A DNA stretch of 64,000 bases from Paenibacillus arenilitoris. Its GTDB lineage: Bacteria; Bacillota; Bacilli; Paenibacillales; Paenibacillaceae. The stretch is taken from contig NZ_JACXIY010000002.1 in the NCBI RefSeq assembly GCF_014705655.1, forward strand, positions 186,001-250,000, read 5' to 3'. The notes below the pieces were generated by a model that was given only the letters and a program-made list of their open reading frames with translations, was not told the origin of the DNA and ran no database searches. The position numbers and the translations under genes are program-made. Positions 8,385 through 18,095 of this stretch are shown piece by piece. The first letter of the stretch is position 1. Each line of letters begins with the position of its first letter.

Positions 8385-10049
8385 ATGTGTGCCAAATATG
8401 CAATAGGCGTCGATTACGGCACCGAATCGGGAAGAGCGCTTCTCGTCGACATCGCGGACGGAACGGAGATCGCGACGCATGTCACGCCTTATCCGCACGG
8501 GGTCATGGACGAGAAGCTGCCGGACGGGACCGGGCTCGGTCCCGACTGGGCGCTCCAGCACCCGGACGATTATTTGGAGGTGCTGAGACGTTCGGTACCG
8601 GCGGTGCTGCGCGAAGCCGGCGTGAATGCCGGAGACGTCATCGGCATCGGCATCGATTTTACGGCATGCACGATGATGCCGCTCGATGAACGAGGCGTGC
8701 CGCTGTGCCTGAAGCCGGAATGGAGCGGCAATCCGCACAGCTGGGTGAAGCTATGGAAGCATCACGCCGCGCAGGAGGAAGCGAATAAGTTGAACGCGAT
8801 CGCCGAGCAGCGGGGCGAGACGTTCCTGGCCAGATACGGAGGGAAATTGTCCTCCGAGTGGATGATCGCGAAAGTTTGGCAAATCGTAAATGAAGCGCCG
8901 GAAGTATACGCGCAGACGGATTTGTTCATGGAAGCGGCGGATTGGGTCGTCATGCAAATGACGGGCAATCTGGTGAAAAACAGCTGTACGGCGGGATACA
9001 AGGCGGTATGGCACAAGGAACAGGGCTACCCGTCGAACGAATTTTTCGCGGCGCTGGATCCGAGGCTCGAGACGCTTACCGAGACCAAGCTCCGAGGCGG
9101 AATTGCCGCGCTCGGCTCCAAGGCCGGCGAGCTGAACGCCGAGCTGGCCGAAGCGATAGGTCTTCGTCCGGGAATTGCGGTGGCGGTCGGCAACGTCGAC
9201 GCGCATGCGGCCGTACCGGCGGTCGGCGTCGTAACGCCGGGCAAGCTCGTGATGGCGATGGGCACCTCGATTTGCCATCTGCTGCTGAGCGAGAAGGAAG
9301 TCACCGTCGAAGGCATGTGCGGAGTCGTGGAGGACGGCATCGTAGCCGGCTATTACGGCTACGAGGCGGGGCAATCCGCGGTCGGCGATATTTTCGCCTG
9401 GTACGTGGACGAAGCGGTGCCGGAATACGTCCGGCAAGCCGCGCAGGAGGAAGGAACCGGCGTTCATCAATGGCTGGAACGCCAAGCTTCGGCCTACGCT
9501 CCCGGCGAGATCGGATTGCTGGCGCTCGATTGGTGGAACGGCAACCGTTCGGTTCTCGTCGACGCGGATTTATCCGGCCTCATCGTCGGCTTGACGCTGC
9601 AGACGAAGCCGGAAGAGATCTACCGGGCGCTGCTCGAGGCGACCGCGTTCGGCACGAGACGGATCATCGAAGCGTTCCATCAGAACGGCGTCGAAGTGAA
9701 CGAACTGTATGCGTGCGGAGGATTGCCGCAGCGCAACAGGCTGCTTATGCAAATCTATGCCGACGTGACGGGCCGGGAGATTAAGATCGCCGATTCGACG
9801 CAAACGGCGGCGCTTGGCGCGGCGATGTTCGCGACGGTCGCGGCGGGCGCGGAGGAAGGCGGCTACGCCACGATCGTCGAGGCGGCGGAGAAGATGGCGA
9901 GGGTTCGCGAGGAATCGTTTAAGCCGATCCCCGAGCATTCGGCCGTTTACGAACAATTGTACGAGAACTACTTGAAGCTGCACGACTATTTCGGCCGCGG
10001 CGGCAATCGGGTCATGAAGACGTTGAAGACGATGAAACGCCATACCTAA
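8385..10049 (+). CDS. araB: Ribulokinase (AraB type), probable D-ribulokinase role
   Basis: A 554-residue FGGY kinase of the AraB type: [15 protein letters not shown] at the N-terminus, then [26 protein letters not shown] and [12 protein letters not shown]. It phosphorylates 2-ketopentoses at O-5. E. coli AraB accepts D-ribulose as well as L-ribulose. Ribosome site GGAAAGGGG precedes the ATG. It directly follows fucI, and no L-arabinose isomerase or L-ribulose-5-phosphate 4-epimerase is present. I therefore infer D-ribulose as the working substrate, giving D-ribulose 5-phosphate without further epimerisation at C4. AraB identity is firm; the substrate assignment is inference. Confidence 0.92.
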   Translation: MCAKYAIGVDYGTESGRALLVDIADGTEIATHVTPYPHGVMDEKLPDGTGLGPDWALQHPDDYLEVLRRSVPAVLREAGVNAGDVIGIGIDFTACTMMPLDERGVPLCLKPEWSGNPHSWVKLWKHHAAQEEANKLNAIAEQRGETFLARYGGKLSSEWMIAKVWQIVNEAPEVYAQTDLFMEAADWVVMQMTGNLVKNSCTAGYKAVWHKEQGYPSNEFFAALDPRLETLTETKLRGGIAALGSKAGELNAELAEAIGLRPGIAVAVGNVDAHAAVPAVGVVTPGKLVMAMGTSICHLLLSEKEVTVEGMCGVVEDGIVAGYYGYEAGQSAVGDIFAWYVDEAVPEYVRQAAQEEGTGVHQWLERQASAYAPGEIGLLALDWWNGNRSVLVDADLSGLIVGLTLQTKPEEIYRALLEATAFGTRRIIEAFHQNGVEVNELYACGGLPQRNRLLMQIYADVTGREIKIADSTQTAALGAAMFATVAAGAEEGGYATIVEAAEKMARVREESFKPIPEHSAVYEQLYENYLKLHDYFGRGGNRVMKTLKTMKRHT

Positions 10050-10123
10050 TAAAGCGCTCGCCGCTTTATTGCGAAAAATGTGCAATCGATCCCATATTTT
10101 GACATAGAAAAGGTGGTACTACC

Positions 10124-11233
10124 ATGGAATTGCAGCAATCGATCCAATCGCTCAGCCAGCTTAGACCGGGCAAGCGCAAGCGGGAATCCAGCTACGACCG
10201 CACGGGAGGCAACAAGGACTACTTCTCGATCAACCCGGGCGACAAGACGGAAATTTGCCATATGAAAGGAGCGGGCGCCATTACGCATATTTGGATGACG
10301 ATGGCGACCGACGGCGCGCCGGAAGAGGCGCTCCTGCCGAGAAAAATCGTGCTTCGCATGTATTGGGACGGCGAGAGTGAACCGAGCGTGGAAGCGCCGA
10401 TCGGCGACTTCTTCGGCCTTGGCCACGGCGTCACCAAAAACTATGAATCCGCGCTGCTCATGATGAGTCCGGAAGACGGCAAAGCGTTCAACAGCTTTTT
10501 CCGCATGCCGTATGCAATCGATGCCAGAATCGAAATCGAAAGCGAAGCGGATCATCCGATCAAGTTCTATTTCTACATCGATTACGAAGCGTACGACAAG
10601 CTTCCGGAGAACGAGCTCCGCTTCCACGCCCAGTGGAACCGCGAATGTCCGACGGACGGCATTGATGAGAATAGCGTCGATAACGCATACTACGAATTCG
10701 GAGGAAAGAACACGACTGGCGACGGCAACTATGTCATCCTCGACGCGAAGGGCAAAGGTCATTACGTCGGCTGCAACTTCAACGTGCATAACCTGCGCGA
10801 GACGAGGGAGTGGAACTGGTATGGCGAAGGCGACGACATGATCTTCATCGACGGCGAGCCTTGGCCGCCGACGCTGCACGGTACGGGCATGGAGGATTAC
10901 TTCAATACGGCATGGTGCCCGCAGCAGGAAGTATGCACGCCGTACCATGGCATCATTCTCGGCGGCGGACCGAACTGGAGCGGCAAAATTTCCACCTACC
11001 GCTACCATATTCTCGATCCGATCATGTTCGACCAAAGCATCAAGGTCACGATCGAGCACGGCCACAACAACCATCGCAGCGACGACGTATCATCGACGGC
11101 TTATTGGTACCAGCAGGAGCCGCATCAATCGTTCAAGCCGCTCCCGAAGGTGAAGGACCGGCTGCCGCTGCCGGACATCAAGCCGTTCAACGAGCAAAGC
11201 CTGAAGGAAATTTTCAAGCACCCGAACCCTTAA
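10124..11233 (+). CDS. GH172 (DUF2961) furanosidase 2, cytoplasmic
   Basis: A 369-residue GH172 protein without a signal peptide. It has the family blocks AGAITHIWMTM, LRMYWDGESEPSVEAPIGDFF, GKGHYVGCNF and HGTGMEDYFNTAWCPQ. The putative catalytic pair is E235 (YGEGD) and E257 (GTGMED). It diverges clearly from the copies at 4380 and 34076: the NPAGGMNSYW block is replaced by MMSPEDGKAFNSFFRMPY, and the threonine before ED is methionine. It probably accepts a different linkage or chain end. ATG with AAAAGGTGG upstream. It lies between araB and the GH183 lipoprotein and is presumably co-transcribed with both. Confidence 0.9.
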   Translation: MELQQSIQSLSQLRPGKRKRESSYDRTGGNKDYFSINPGDKTEICHMKGAGAITHIWMTMATDGAPEEALLPRKIVLRMYWDGESEPSVEAPIGDFFGLGHGVTKNYESALLMMSPEDGKAFNSFFRMPYAIDARIEIESEADHPIKFYFYIDYEAYDKLPENELRFHAQWNRECPTDGIDENSVDNAYYEFGGKNTTGDGNYVILDAKGKGHYVGCNFNVHNLRETREWNWYGEGDDMIFIDGEPWPPTLHGTGMEDYFNTAWCPQQEVCTPYHGIILGGGPNWSGKISTYRYHILDPIMFDQSIKVTIEHGHNNHRSDDVSSTAYWYQQEPHQSFKPLPKVKDRLPLPDIKPFNEQSLKEIFKHPNP

Positions 11234-11269
11234 CCGCGCTTCCAGTGCACCTATTGACGCAAGGAGATG

Positions 11270-12397
11270 ATGAAGCTGCGCAAAACGTTGACGGGAAGTT
11301 TGCTCGTCCTGTCCATGCTGCTTAGCGCTTGCGGAACCGGCGACGACGCCGCGAAGCAAATGCTGGACGGCAAGGACAAGGAATTCCGCCTGAAAAGCAT
11401 ATCCGGCCTGCAGCAGGTTGCCCAGTTAACGGGCAAGGAATCCGCGAACGCCACGGATCAATACGCGGTCAACGGTACGGATCTCGGATCGATGATCCAG
11501 GCGGACGACAAAACGTATTTCGTCTTCGGAGACACCTTCGGCGAGCGGTCTGACGGTCAGACCGGCGCCGGGGGCAGCTACTGGCGATCCAACGTGCTCG
11601 CCCACTCCACCGATCAGGACCCGTCGGACGGCATTACGTTCGACGGGATGATCACGGACGAGATCGGGCTCGCGAAGGAGCTGCTGCCTTCGAAGAAAAT
11701 CGATTTTGACGAAATGACGAAAATACCGACGCATGGCGTCTACGCGAACGGCAGCCTGTACTTGTACTATATGTCGGTCAACCACTGGGGAGACCCCGGC
11801 AAATGGGACGCCAATTACAGCGGCGTCGCCAAGTCCACGGACGGCGGGCAGAACTGGATGCTCCTGGATGAACTGAAATGGCCGGCCGACAGCCACTTCA
11901 TTCAAGTCAGCCCCTATAAGGTGCCGAGGAGCGACGGCGGTTCCGATATTTACTTCTGGGGCATTCCGTCCGGCCGCTTCGGCGGCGTGAAGCTGATGAA
12001 GGTGGACGAAGCTTCCATTGAAAAACCGGGCGAGTATGTTTATTATGCGGGGACCGACGACTCCGGCAAGTCGGTCTGGAGCAAGGACATCGCCGAATCG
12101 GCCTTGGTCGTGGACGATACGGTCGGCGAGCTGTCGGTCGTTTGGAATCCTTATCTTGAAAGCTGGATCATGACGTACCTGAAGGAAGGCGAAGGCATCG
12201 TGCTTCGCGAGGGGAAAACCCCGTGGGGGCCCTGGAGCGAGACGACGATGCTCGTACCGGCATCGGAATATCCCGGCTTGTACGGCCCTTATATGAATCC
12301 GCAATATATGGAAGACGACGGCAGGACGATCTATTTCACGCTGTCGCTGTGGGAGCCTTACAACGTCTTCTGGTTCAAGGCGACGCTGAACAAATGA
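11270..12397 (+). CDS. DUF4185 (GH183) lipoprotein, putative endo-D-arabinanase 1
   Basis: A 375-residue single-domain protein with a lipoprotein signal (lipobox LSAC, Cys21), so it should be anchored on the outer face of the membrane. The rest is a DUF4185 propeller: NGTDLGSM, FVFGDTFG (85-91), YWRSNVLAHS, LLPSKKIDFDEMTKIPTHGV and LYYMSVNHWG. DUF4185 was defined as glycoside hydrolase family 183, endo-D-arabinofuranases acting on mycobacterial arabinogalactan and lipoarabinomannan. AAGGAG lies very close to two adjacent ATGs (11267, 11270); the second is preferred. It follows a GH172 gene by 36 bp and precedes the importer's binding-protein gene, consistent with surface cutting coupled to uptake. 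Confidence 0.85.
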   Translation: MKLRKTLTGSLLVLSMLLSACGTGDDAAKQMLDGKDKEFRLKSISGLQQVAQLTGKESANATDQYAVNGTDLGSMIQADDKTYFVFGDTFGERSDGQTGAGGSYWRSNVLAHSTDQDPSDGITFDGMITDEIGLAKELLPSKKIDFDEMTKIPTHGVYANGSLYLYYMSVNHWGDPGKWDANYSGVAKSTDGGQNWMLLDELKWPADSHFIQVSPYKVPRSDGGSDIYFWGIPSGRFGGVKLMKVDEASIEKPGEYVYYAGTDDSGKSVWSKDIAESALVVDDTVGELSVVWNPYLESWIMTYLKEGEGIVLREGKTPWGPWSETTMLVPASEYPGLYGPYMNPQYMEDDGRTIYFTLSLWEPYNVFWFKATLNK

Positions 12398-12408
12398 AAG
12401 CGCTTCAA
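12395..12408 (+). promoter_or_regulatory. cre/LacI-type operator before the importer genes
   Basis: TGAAAGCGCTTCAA matches the cre pattern except at one position and contains an AAGCGCTT core. It overlaps the stop codon of the GH183 lipoprotein gene and lies 86 bp before the binding-protein start. Confidence 0.45.
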
Positions 12409-12430
12409 CGCAAGTCCTCTTCACTTTGGT

Positions 12431-12450
12431 TTGAACGCTTCGGCGTTTAA
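12431..12450 (+). promoter_or_regulatory. UUCG-tetraloop hairpin ahead of the binding-protein gene
   Basis: TTGAACGC and GCGTTTAA form an 8-bp stem (one G-U pair) around a TTCG tetraloop, followed by a run of A then T. It may be a partial terminator or an mRNA 5'-end stabiliser between the GH183 and importer genes. Confidence 0.45.
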
Positions 12451-12493
12451 ATAAAAAACAAAAATTTTTTTCAAAAAAAGGGAGGATTCACAC

Positions 12494-13888
12494 ATGCAGG
12501 CTAATCGTGGAAAGGTTTTGACGGGCGTACTCGCGGCGGCCATGACGTTCTCGTTCGTATTGTCCGGCTGCGGCAACTCCGGATCGAACGAAGGCAACGC
12601 GAACAATCAGGGAAGCACGAATGAAGCGACAAACAACGGCAACGCGGGCGAGAAGCCGGCCGAGAAGGTGACGATCGAATTCTGGGCGCAGAAGTTCGAA
12701 GACACGACCGACGCCTGGTTCAAGAAGTGGACGGACGAATTCAACAAATCGCAGGATAACGTACAGGTGAAGCTGACGATCGTTCCCGGCGATGCATGGA
12801 CGCAGAAGCTGAAGGCGGCGCAGGCGGCCGGCAAGGCGCCCGACGTCATGACGAGAAACTACTCCGGCATCGCGCCGGGAGCGAAGAACGGCGAAATTAT
12901 GGCGCTCAACGACTACATGGATCCGGCCGTATTCGACGATCTGTACGACAACGTAAAAGAATTTATTACCGTCGACGGAAAATACTACGCTTATCCGAAG
13001 CTCGTAGAGCCGTCCGCCGTTCTGTACTACCGCAAAGACCTGTTCGAAGCGGCCGGACTCGATCCCGAGAAGCCGCCGGTGACATGGGCCGAGTTCATCG
13101 AATACGGCAAGAAGCTGACGCAAAAAGGCATCTTCGGCGCATCGATCGCGCAAACGGCTCCGGACCTTGGCTGGTCGAGCTGGGGCTTGCAGTACAACGC
13201 CGCAGGCCATCTTCCGATTACGGACGACTGGTCCAAAGCGGACGTCATGGACGACAAGTACAAAGAGCTGCTTAACTTCTACGCGACGCTTTACAAGGAA
13301 GGCATCATTCCGAAGCAGCAGCTGTCCGCCTACGCGGATGCGGCTCCGTTCGGTCAAGGCAAATTGGCCATGACGGTGAGCGGTTCCTGGTCGATCGGCT
13401 TGTTCCGCAACGATTACAAGGATATGCTCGACAAAATCGGCGTAGCGCCGATGCCATCCATCGACGGCGACCAAACGAAACCGACCGCGACGCTTGGCGG
13501 CTGGACGCTCGTCATCGACGGCAAATCGAAAAAACCGGAAGCGGCGGCGCAGTACATCCAGTACTTGCTGGCAGGAGACCCGGCCATCATGATCGACTTC
13601 TTCAAAACGAGCCAGTTCTCGAAATTCTCGCCGCGCAAATCGGTAGACGAGGCCATGAACCAGGATCCGGCGGCGTCCGCTGACGAATGGCGCAAGCTGA
13701 TCGCGGAGAAGGTCATCCCTTACGCGAAAGCGGAGCCGGCTTACCCGTGGGACATCAGCATCGCGTTCGCGACGGCGATCGAATCGGCCATGAAGGGCGA
13801 ATCGGTTGACAAAGCGCTTGCGACGGCCGAGAAAACGATCAACGACTTTATCGCAAAATCCAAGCTTGCGGGCACGAACCCGCAATAA
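12494..13888 (+). CDS. CUT1 sugar-binding lipoprotein of importer 1
   Basis: A 464-residue extracellular solute-binding protein (SBP_bac_1/8 family). It has a lipobox LSGC (Cys26), then a Gly/Asn/Ser-rich linker, then the binding fold (TIEFWAQKFEDTTDAWFKKW, VVPGDAW-type segments). It delivers an oligosaccharide to the two permeases downstream. The ATG is preceded by GGGAGGA. Codon use is richer in AAC, GCG and GGC than the neighbours, fitting high expression. No ATPase is encoded nearby; CUT1 importers of this group commonly share an MsmX-type ATPase encoded elsewhere. Placement after GH183 suggests arabino-oligosaccharide cargo, by inference. Confidence 0.92.
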   Translation: MQANRGKVLTGVLAAAMTFSFVLSGCGNSGSNEGNANNQGSTNEATNNGNAGEKPAEKVTIEFWAQKFEDTTDAWFKKWTDEFNKSQDNVQVKLTIVPGDAWTQKLKAAQAAGKAPDVMTRNYSGIAPGAKNGEIMALNDYMDPAVFDDLYDNVKEFITVDGKYYAYPKLVEPSAVLYYRKDLFEAAGLDPEKPPVTWAEFIEYGKKLTQKGIFGASIAQTAPDLGWSSWGLQYNAAGHLPITDDWSKADVMDDKYKELLNFYATLYKEGIIPKQQLSAYADAAPFGQGKLAMTVSGSWSIGLFRNDYKDMLDKIGVAPMPSIDGDQTKPTATLGGWTLVIDGKSKKPEAAAQYIQYLLAGDPAIMIDFFKTSQFSKFSPRKSVDEAMNQDPAASADEWRKLIAEKVIPYAKAEPAYPWDISIAFATAIESAMKGESVDKALATAEKTINDFIAKSKLAGTNPQ

Positions 13889-13896
13889 CGAATGAC

Positions 13897-13941
13897 GGGG
13901 AAGAACCATCCGGAAGCCGGTCTTCCGGATGGAGCCTCCCC
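13897..13941 (+). promoter_or_regulatory. Strong hairpin between binding-protein and permease genes
   Basis: An 11-bp stem (CCATCCGGAAG / CTTCCGGATGG, 5-nt loop) sits inside an outer GGGGA/TCCCC pairing. No T-run follows. Such hairpins protect the upstream mRNA and set a high ratio of binding protein to permease. The other two importers in the window have equivalents at 31150 and 36588. Confidence 0.65.
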
Positions 13942-13970
13942 GCACTTCCATACGACGGCGGTGAATGTGA

Positions 13971-14858
13971 ATGAAGAAAAAAAATATGCGGCTTGACAAT
14001 TTAACCGCTTATACCATGCTCATACCGATCGTGGTATTGCTGACCATATTTGTCATCATCCCGTTTGTGTACGCCCTTATCGTCAGCTTCTACGACTGGA
14101 GCTTCTATCAGGAGTCCAAGTTCGTCGGTTGGCAGAACTTCGTCAATGTGCTTAACGATCCGTTGTTCATGAAGGCGGTCGTTACCGGCTTGAAATTTTC
14201 ATTGTTTGTCGTTCCGGCCCAAATGATTCTCGCGTTTCTGTTCGCGCATGTCATTCGGTCCATGGGCTCGAAGCTTTCCGGGTTCGTCAAAACGTCGATT
14301 TATATCCCGACGATCATTTCGGGCATTATCGCATCGATTATTTTCGTCTTTATTTTCGATTACAACGCGGGTCTCGCCAACGTGATCGTGAACTGGTTCG
14401 GCGTCGAGAATCAGGCGTGGCTGGCCGACGTGAAGACGGCTCTTCCGAGCATCGCGCTCCCCGCGATCTGGCTCGGCTTCGGCATCACGTCGCTCATTAT
14501 GCTCGCCGGACTGCTCGATATCCCGGACAGCTACTATGAAGCGGCGGATCTTGAAGGGGCAGGACCGTGGACGAAGATGATCCATATTACGATACCGCTG
14601 CTCAAAAACGTCGTTTTGTATTTGCTCATTACCGGCTTTACGGGAGCGATCCAGCAATTCGAGCTGTCGCTCGTCATGACGGGCGGCGGTCCGCTGAACG
14701 AAACGACGACGCCGAATTTGTATATCTTCAACCACTTCCGCAACGACGTGCTCGTCGGCCATTCCATTGCTTCCGCGCTGCTCTTGTTCGTCGTGCTCGG
14801 CAGCATATCGGCGATCATATTCAAGGTGCTTAATTCGGAGAAAGCGGTTGACGGCTAA
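13971..14858 (+). CDS. ABC sugar permease, MalF type, importer 1
   Basis: A 295-residue inner-membrane permease with about six transmembrane helices and the CUT1 ATPase-contact loop EAADLEGAGPWTKMIHITIP. The N-terminus MKKKNMRLDNLTAYTMLIP is a short cytoplasmic lead into the first helix. It lies 82 bp after the binding-protein gene and 29 bp before its partner. Pairs with the next gene to form the import channel. Confidence 0.93.
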   Translation: MKKKNMRLDNLTAYTMLIPIVVLLTIFVIIPFVYALIVSFYDWSFYQESKFVGWQNFVNVLNDPLFMKAVVTGLKFSLFVVPAQMILAFLFAHVIRSMGSKLSGFVKTSIYIPTIISGIIASIIFVFIFDYNAGLANVIVNWFGVENQAWLADVKTALPSIALPAIWLGFGITSLIMLAGLLDIPDSYYEAADLEGAGPWTKMIHITIPLLKNVVLYLLITGFTGAIQQFELSLVMTGGGPLNETTTPNLYIFNHFRNDVLVGHSIASALLLFVVLGSISAIIFKVLNSEKAVDG

Positions 14859-14887
14859 GCGAGCCGGCGAATGGAGGAGAGATTGCG

Positions 14888-15712
14888 ATGAACTTAAAGG
14901 AGCAAACGGTAAAAACGATCATGTACGTCATCGGCATCCTGATAGCGGTCGTGGCGCTGTTCCCGCTCGCATGGATGGTAATCGCCGGCTTCAAGGAGAA
15001 GACCGAGGTGCTTGCCACGCCGTTCCGGTTTTTCCCGGAGAAATGGCAGTTTGCGAATTACAGCGAAATTTTGGCCGATCCGATGTTTAGCAAGTCGATG
15101 GCCGTCACATTCGCGGGCGCGGTTATTTTCGCGGCGCTCAGCTTAATCATCAATTCGATGGCGGCCTACGTGTTCGCCCGTCTCGAATTCCGGTTTAAAC
15201 GGACGTTATGGGTGTTCGTCATCTGCACGATGTTCATCCCCGGCATGGCGATTCTGCTTACGTCCTTCATCGTCGTGACCGAAATGAAAATGCTGGACAC
15301 GATGGCCGTTCTTATTTTGCCGGGCGTCGCGTCGGCGGGTCACATGTTCTTTATCCGCCAATTTTATTTGAACATTCCGCTTGCGCTTGAGGAAGCCGCG
15401 CTTATCGACGGGGCGAATCGCTGGAAAATTTTCACCAGCATCTTCTTCCCGATGTCTTATCCCGTTTTCGTTATCGTCGGGATCGGCTCGTATCTCGGTT
15501 ATTGGAACTCTTTCGTATGGCCGACGATGACGATCACGAATCCGGATTTGTTCCAGATCATGCAGTTCCTGAACACGTTCCGTTCCGAGCGCTCGACGGA
15601 GCTCGGTCTGCTAATGGCAGGGTCCACGCTCGCGGCTATACCGACGATTATTTTGTTCCTTGTTTTCCAGAAGTACATTATCAAAGGCATCAAAATTTCA
15701 GGTTTGAAATAA
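14888..15712 (+). CDS. ABC sugar permease, MalG type, importer 1
   Basis: A 274-residue CUT1 permease with the contact loop EEAALIDGANRWKIFTSIFF and the conserved family ending QKYIIKGIKISGLK. Ribosome site GGAGGAGA precedes the ATG. Partner of the gene at 13971; the next gene follows after 16 bp, so the unit continues. Confidence 0.93.
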   Translation: MNLKEQTVKTIMYVIGILIAVVALFPLAWMVIAGFKEKTEVLATPFRFFPEKWQFANYSEILADPMFSKSMAVTFAGAVIFAALSLIINSMAAYVFARLEFRFKRTLWVFVICTMFIPGMAILLTSFIVVTEMKMLDTMAVLILPGVASAGHMFFIRQFYLNIPLALEEAALIDGANRWKIFTSIFFPMSYPVFVIVGIGSYLGYWNSFVWPTMTITNPDLFQIMQFLNTFRSERSTELGLLMAGSTLAAIPTIILFLVFQKYIIKGIKISGLK

Positions 15713-15728
15713 CGGGAGGCGTCTCTTC

Positions 15729-17957
15729 ATGATAGTACTTGCGAATGACCGGATCCGGATCGGCATCGGCGAGTCGGACGGTTCGATTCAAAGTATTCTG
15801 GACTTACGCACAGGCAAGGAATTTATTGAAGCCGGAGCGGTCGTCCAGCCGTTCCGGCTGGAAACCGCGGGCGGCGCGACCAGCGCGTTCGAGCGGTTTT
15901 CGTCCGAGGCTTCGGCGGAGCGACGGGATGCGCGCCTGAACTGGCGCGTTTCCGCGGGGATAACGATCAAAGCGTCGATCCGGCTTGAGGAAGGGGACGG
16001 CGGAATCGAATTCCGCTGCGAAGCGCTGAACGAATCGGAGGAGACGATCGTCAGCCTCGAATATCCGGTCATCGGCGGCATGGGCGCGATCACGGACGGC
16101 GGCGAGCGGGATTATGCGGCTCACAGCTTCGCGACGGGCCTTAAGGTGCGCAATCCGCTCAAGCATTTCGAGCAGGGCGGCGCGGGCTTCCGGTTCGCTC
16201 CTTATCCGGAGAGCTTCTCCGGCTCCTCGATGCAGTTTTTCGCTTATTACGGCTTAGGCGAGAGAGGCTTATACTTTGCGGCGCTCGACGGGGAAGGCTG
16301 GGCGAAGTGGCTCAATTTCTACAAAGGCGACTCCGGCCTGCTCGAAGCGTCATTCATTCACGGCTGCGAGGATATGGGTCCCCGCAAGGGACTTGCCGCA
16401 GGCTATCCGGTCGTCGTCCGCCTGCTTGAAGGAAGGGACTGGTACGAAGCGGCGGATATGTACAAGGCGTGGGCGGAGCGGCAAAGCTGGTGCTCGAAGG
16501 GCAGACTGACCGAGCGGCAGGCGGAAGAACGCTGCGACTGGCTGCATGAGGACATGGGCGTCGCCACGTTCGGCATCAACGCCGGGGCGGACCGCACCGC
16601 ATGGCTGGCCCAATACCACAAGCACATCCGCACCCCGATGTTCCACATTCTCGGGCCGGATTGGACGAATGAGCCGCAGACGTTCTACAAAGGCTTTCCG
16701 GGCGGCTTCGACGACTGGTTCCCGACGCGCTTCAACAAGGCCAATCTCGAAGCGATGAAAGGTTACGGCGACAAATACGCGCCGTTCGAATTCGATTACC
16801 TGTTCCATATGGAAGGGGCGGACGGCGATCGCGGGAAGGCGGCGGCGCAGAAGTTCCCGGAGAAGGAGCGGATGAAATCGATCGACGGGTACCGGTTCCC
16901 GTTCATTTGCCCGGCTGCCGAATATACGCGGGACTTCCATGTCGAACGCGATGTGGCGCTGCAGCGCGGCGACGACGTCGATTCGATTTATTACGATATT
17001 TCGGCCAATAACATTATGAAAATATGCCTGGACGATTCGCACGGTCATCCGGTCGGCGCGGGCAAGGCGATCAACGAGGCATACCGGGATAATTATATCC
17101 GCACGAAAGCCGGGATGATCGAGACGGCCGGGCGTTACGTGCCGATGGGCACGGAGATGATGAACGAAACGCTGCTGGACGTGCTCGATTATTACCAATC
17201 CCGCGCGGGCGGTCAGCCGGCGGCGCCGCTGGAAGGTTACCCGCTGCGCGACTTGCTCAAATCCGGCGACGCGGAACTCATCCCGATGTTCGCTTACGTC
17301 TATCACGAGTATGGCGCCTTACGCCTTGACGGCTGGGGCAAGCTGGTCGAAGAGATCGGATCGCTCTATTATTTCACTGTCGCGAGGACGTATTTGTGGG
17401 GCGGATTATACGAGCTGAATTACGAATACAGTCCGATGGAAGCGCTTGACGGCGGCGTTGAGAATGCGCCTGAGGAGCACTATTATCCGTTCGAGCCGAG
17501 AGGATACGCCTTCTCGGAGGAGCGGGCGGAATATCTGGCGCAATTCGCCGCATTGCGGACGGGCGCCGGCAACAACTATTTGGCTTACGGCACGATGCTG
17601 CCGCCGCTCGCCTTCGACCGCGAGCAGATCCGCGCAGATTGGTTCCATTACAACCATGGCAAAGAAACGAAGGAATACAACGATTCCGGCGAGCTGAACG
17701 TCGATTCGATCGTCCATGCCGCATGGCGGTTCAAGGACGAAAGCGCGGGCTTGTTCTTCGCCAACGTAAGCGACGCGGGCCGCACTGTGAAGACCGCGGT
17801 CGATCCGGCTGACCTTGGTCTTAAGGGCTCCGGGTACAAGTACGTACTCCATACGGCCGATTCGAATGGAGAGGGGACGGCGTTCGCGCCGCGGGAAGAC
17901 GGCACTCTCGTGCTTGACATTCCGCCAAGAACGGTCATCCTGCTCGAAGTTCGTTAA
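15729..17957 (+). CDS. DUF6259-like putative glycoside hydrolase, cytoplasmic
   Basis: A 742-residue protein without a signal peptide. It resembles DUF6259 proteins. An N-terminal beta-sandwich (about 1-220) contains ERGLYFAALDGEGWAKW. A central TIM-barrel-like region (about 225-590) has FHILGPDWTNEPQTFYKGFP and VDSIYYDISANNIMKICLDD. A C-terminal beta-sandwich (about 640-742) ends LVLDIPPRTVILLEV. Acidic residues in SIYYDISA and PMGTEMMNE are candidates for catalysis, but I know no characterised mechanism. It starts 16 bp after the permease gene with GGGAGGCG upstream, so it belongs to the importer operon and presumably acts on imported oligosaccharide. The domain name is from memory; activity is not predicted. 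Confidence 0.6.
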   Translation: MIVLANDRIRIGIGESDGSIQSILDLRTGKEFIEAGAVVQPFRLETAGGATSAFERFSSEASAERRDARLNWRVSAGITIKASIRLEEGDGGIEFRCEALNESEETIVSLEYPVIGGMGAITDGGERDYAAHSFATGLKVRNPLKHFEQGGAGFRFAPYPESFSGSSMQFFAYYGLGERGLYFAALDGEGWAKWLNFYKGDSGLLEASFIHGCEDMGPRKGLAAGYPVVVRLLEGRDWYEAADMYKAWAERQSWCSKGRLTERQAEERCDWLHEDMGVATFGINAGADRTAWLAQYHKHIRTPMFHILGPDWTNEPQTFYKGFPGGFDDWFPTRFNKANLEAMKGYGDKYAPFEFDYLFHMEGADGDRGKAAAQKFPEKERMKSIDGYRFPFICPAAEYTRDFHVERDVALQRGDDVDSIYYDISANNIMKICLDDSHGHPVGAGKAINEAYRDNYIRTKAGMIETAGRYVPMGTEMMNETLLDVLDYYQSRAGGQPAAPLEGYPLRDLLKSGDAELIPMFAYVYHEYGALRLDGWGKLVEEIGSLYYFTVARTYLWGGLYELNYEYSPMEALDGGVENAPEEHYYPFEPRGYAFSEERAEYLAQFAALRTGAGNNYLAYGTMLPPLAFDREQIRADWFHYNHGKETKEYNDSGELNVDSIVHAAWRFKDESAGLFFANVSDAGRTVKTAVDPADLGLKGSGYKYVLHTADSNGEGTAFAPREDGTLVLDIPPRTVILLEVR

Positions 17958-18095
17958 TATATTCGGCGCAAGATAACGCTTTCATCATCTTGGGCGGCGC
18001 AGATTTTCCAGAAAAGCTCCTTATCTTGCAGGCAAAGCATCCGGTCAGACCGACATGAATCATCAAATCATGTGGAGAAGGATGGTGCAAGAAGA

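Noticed and set aside
6515..8395. A 626-codon minus-strand frame opposite fucI
   Set aside because: fucI is complete with its metal ligands; the antisense frame is a third-position GC artefact.
8385..10049. L-arabinose catabolic operon
   Set aside because: araB alone would suggest it, but there is no araA or araD in the window, and the adjacent isomerase is clearly FucI.
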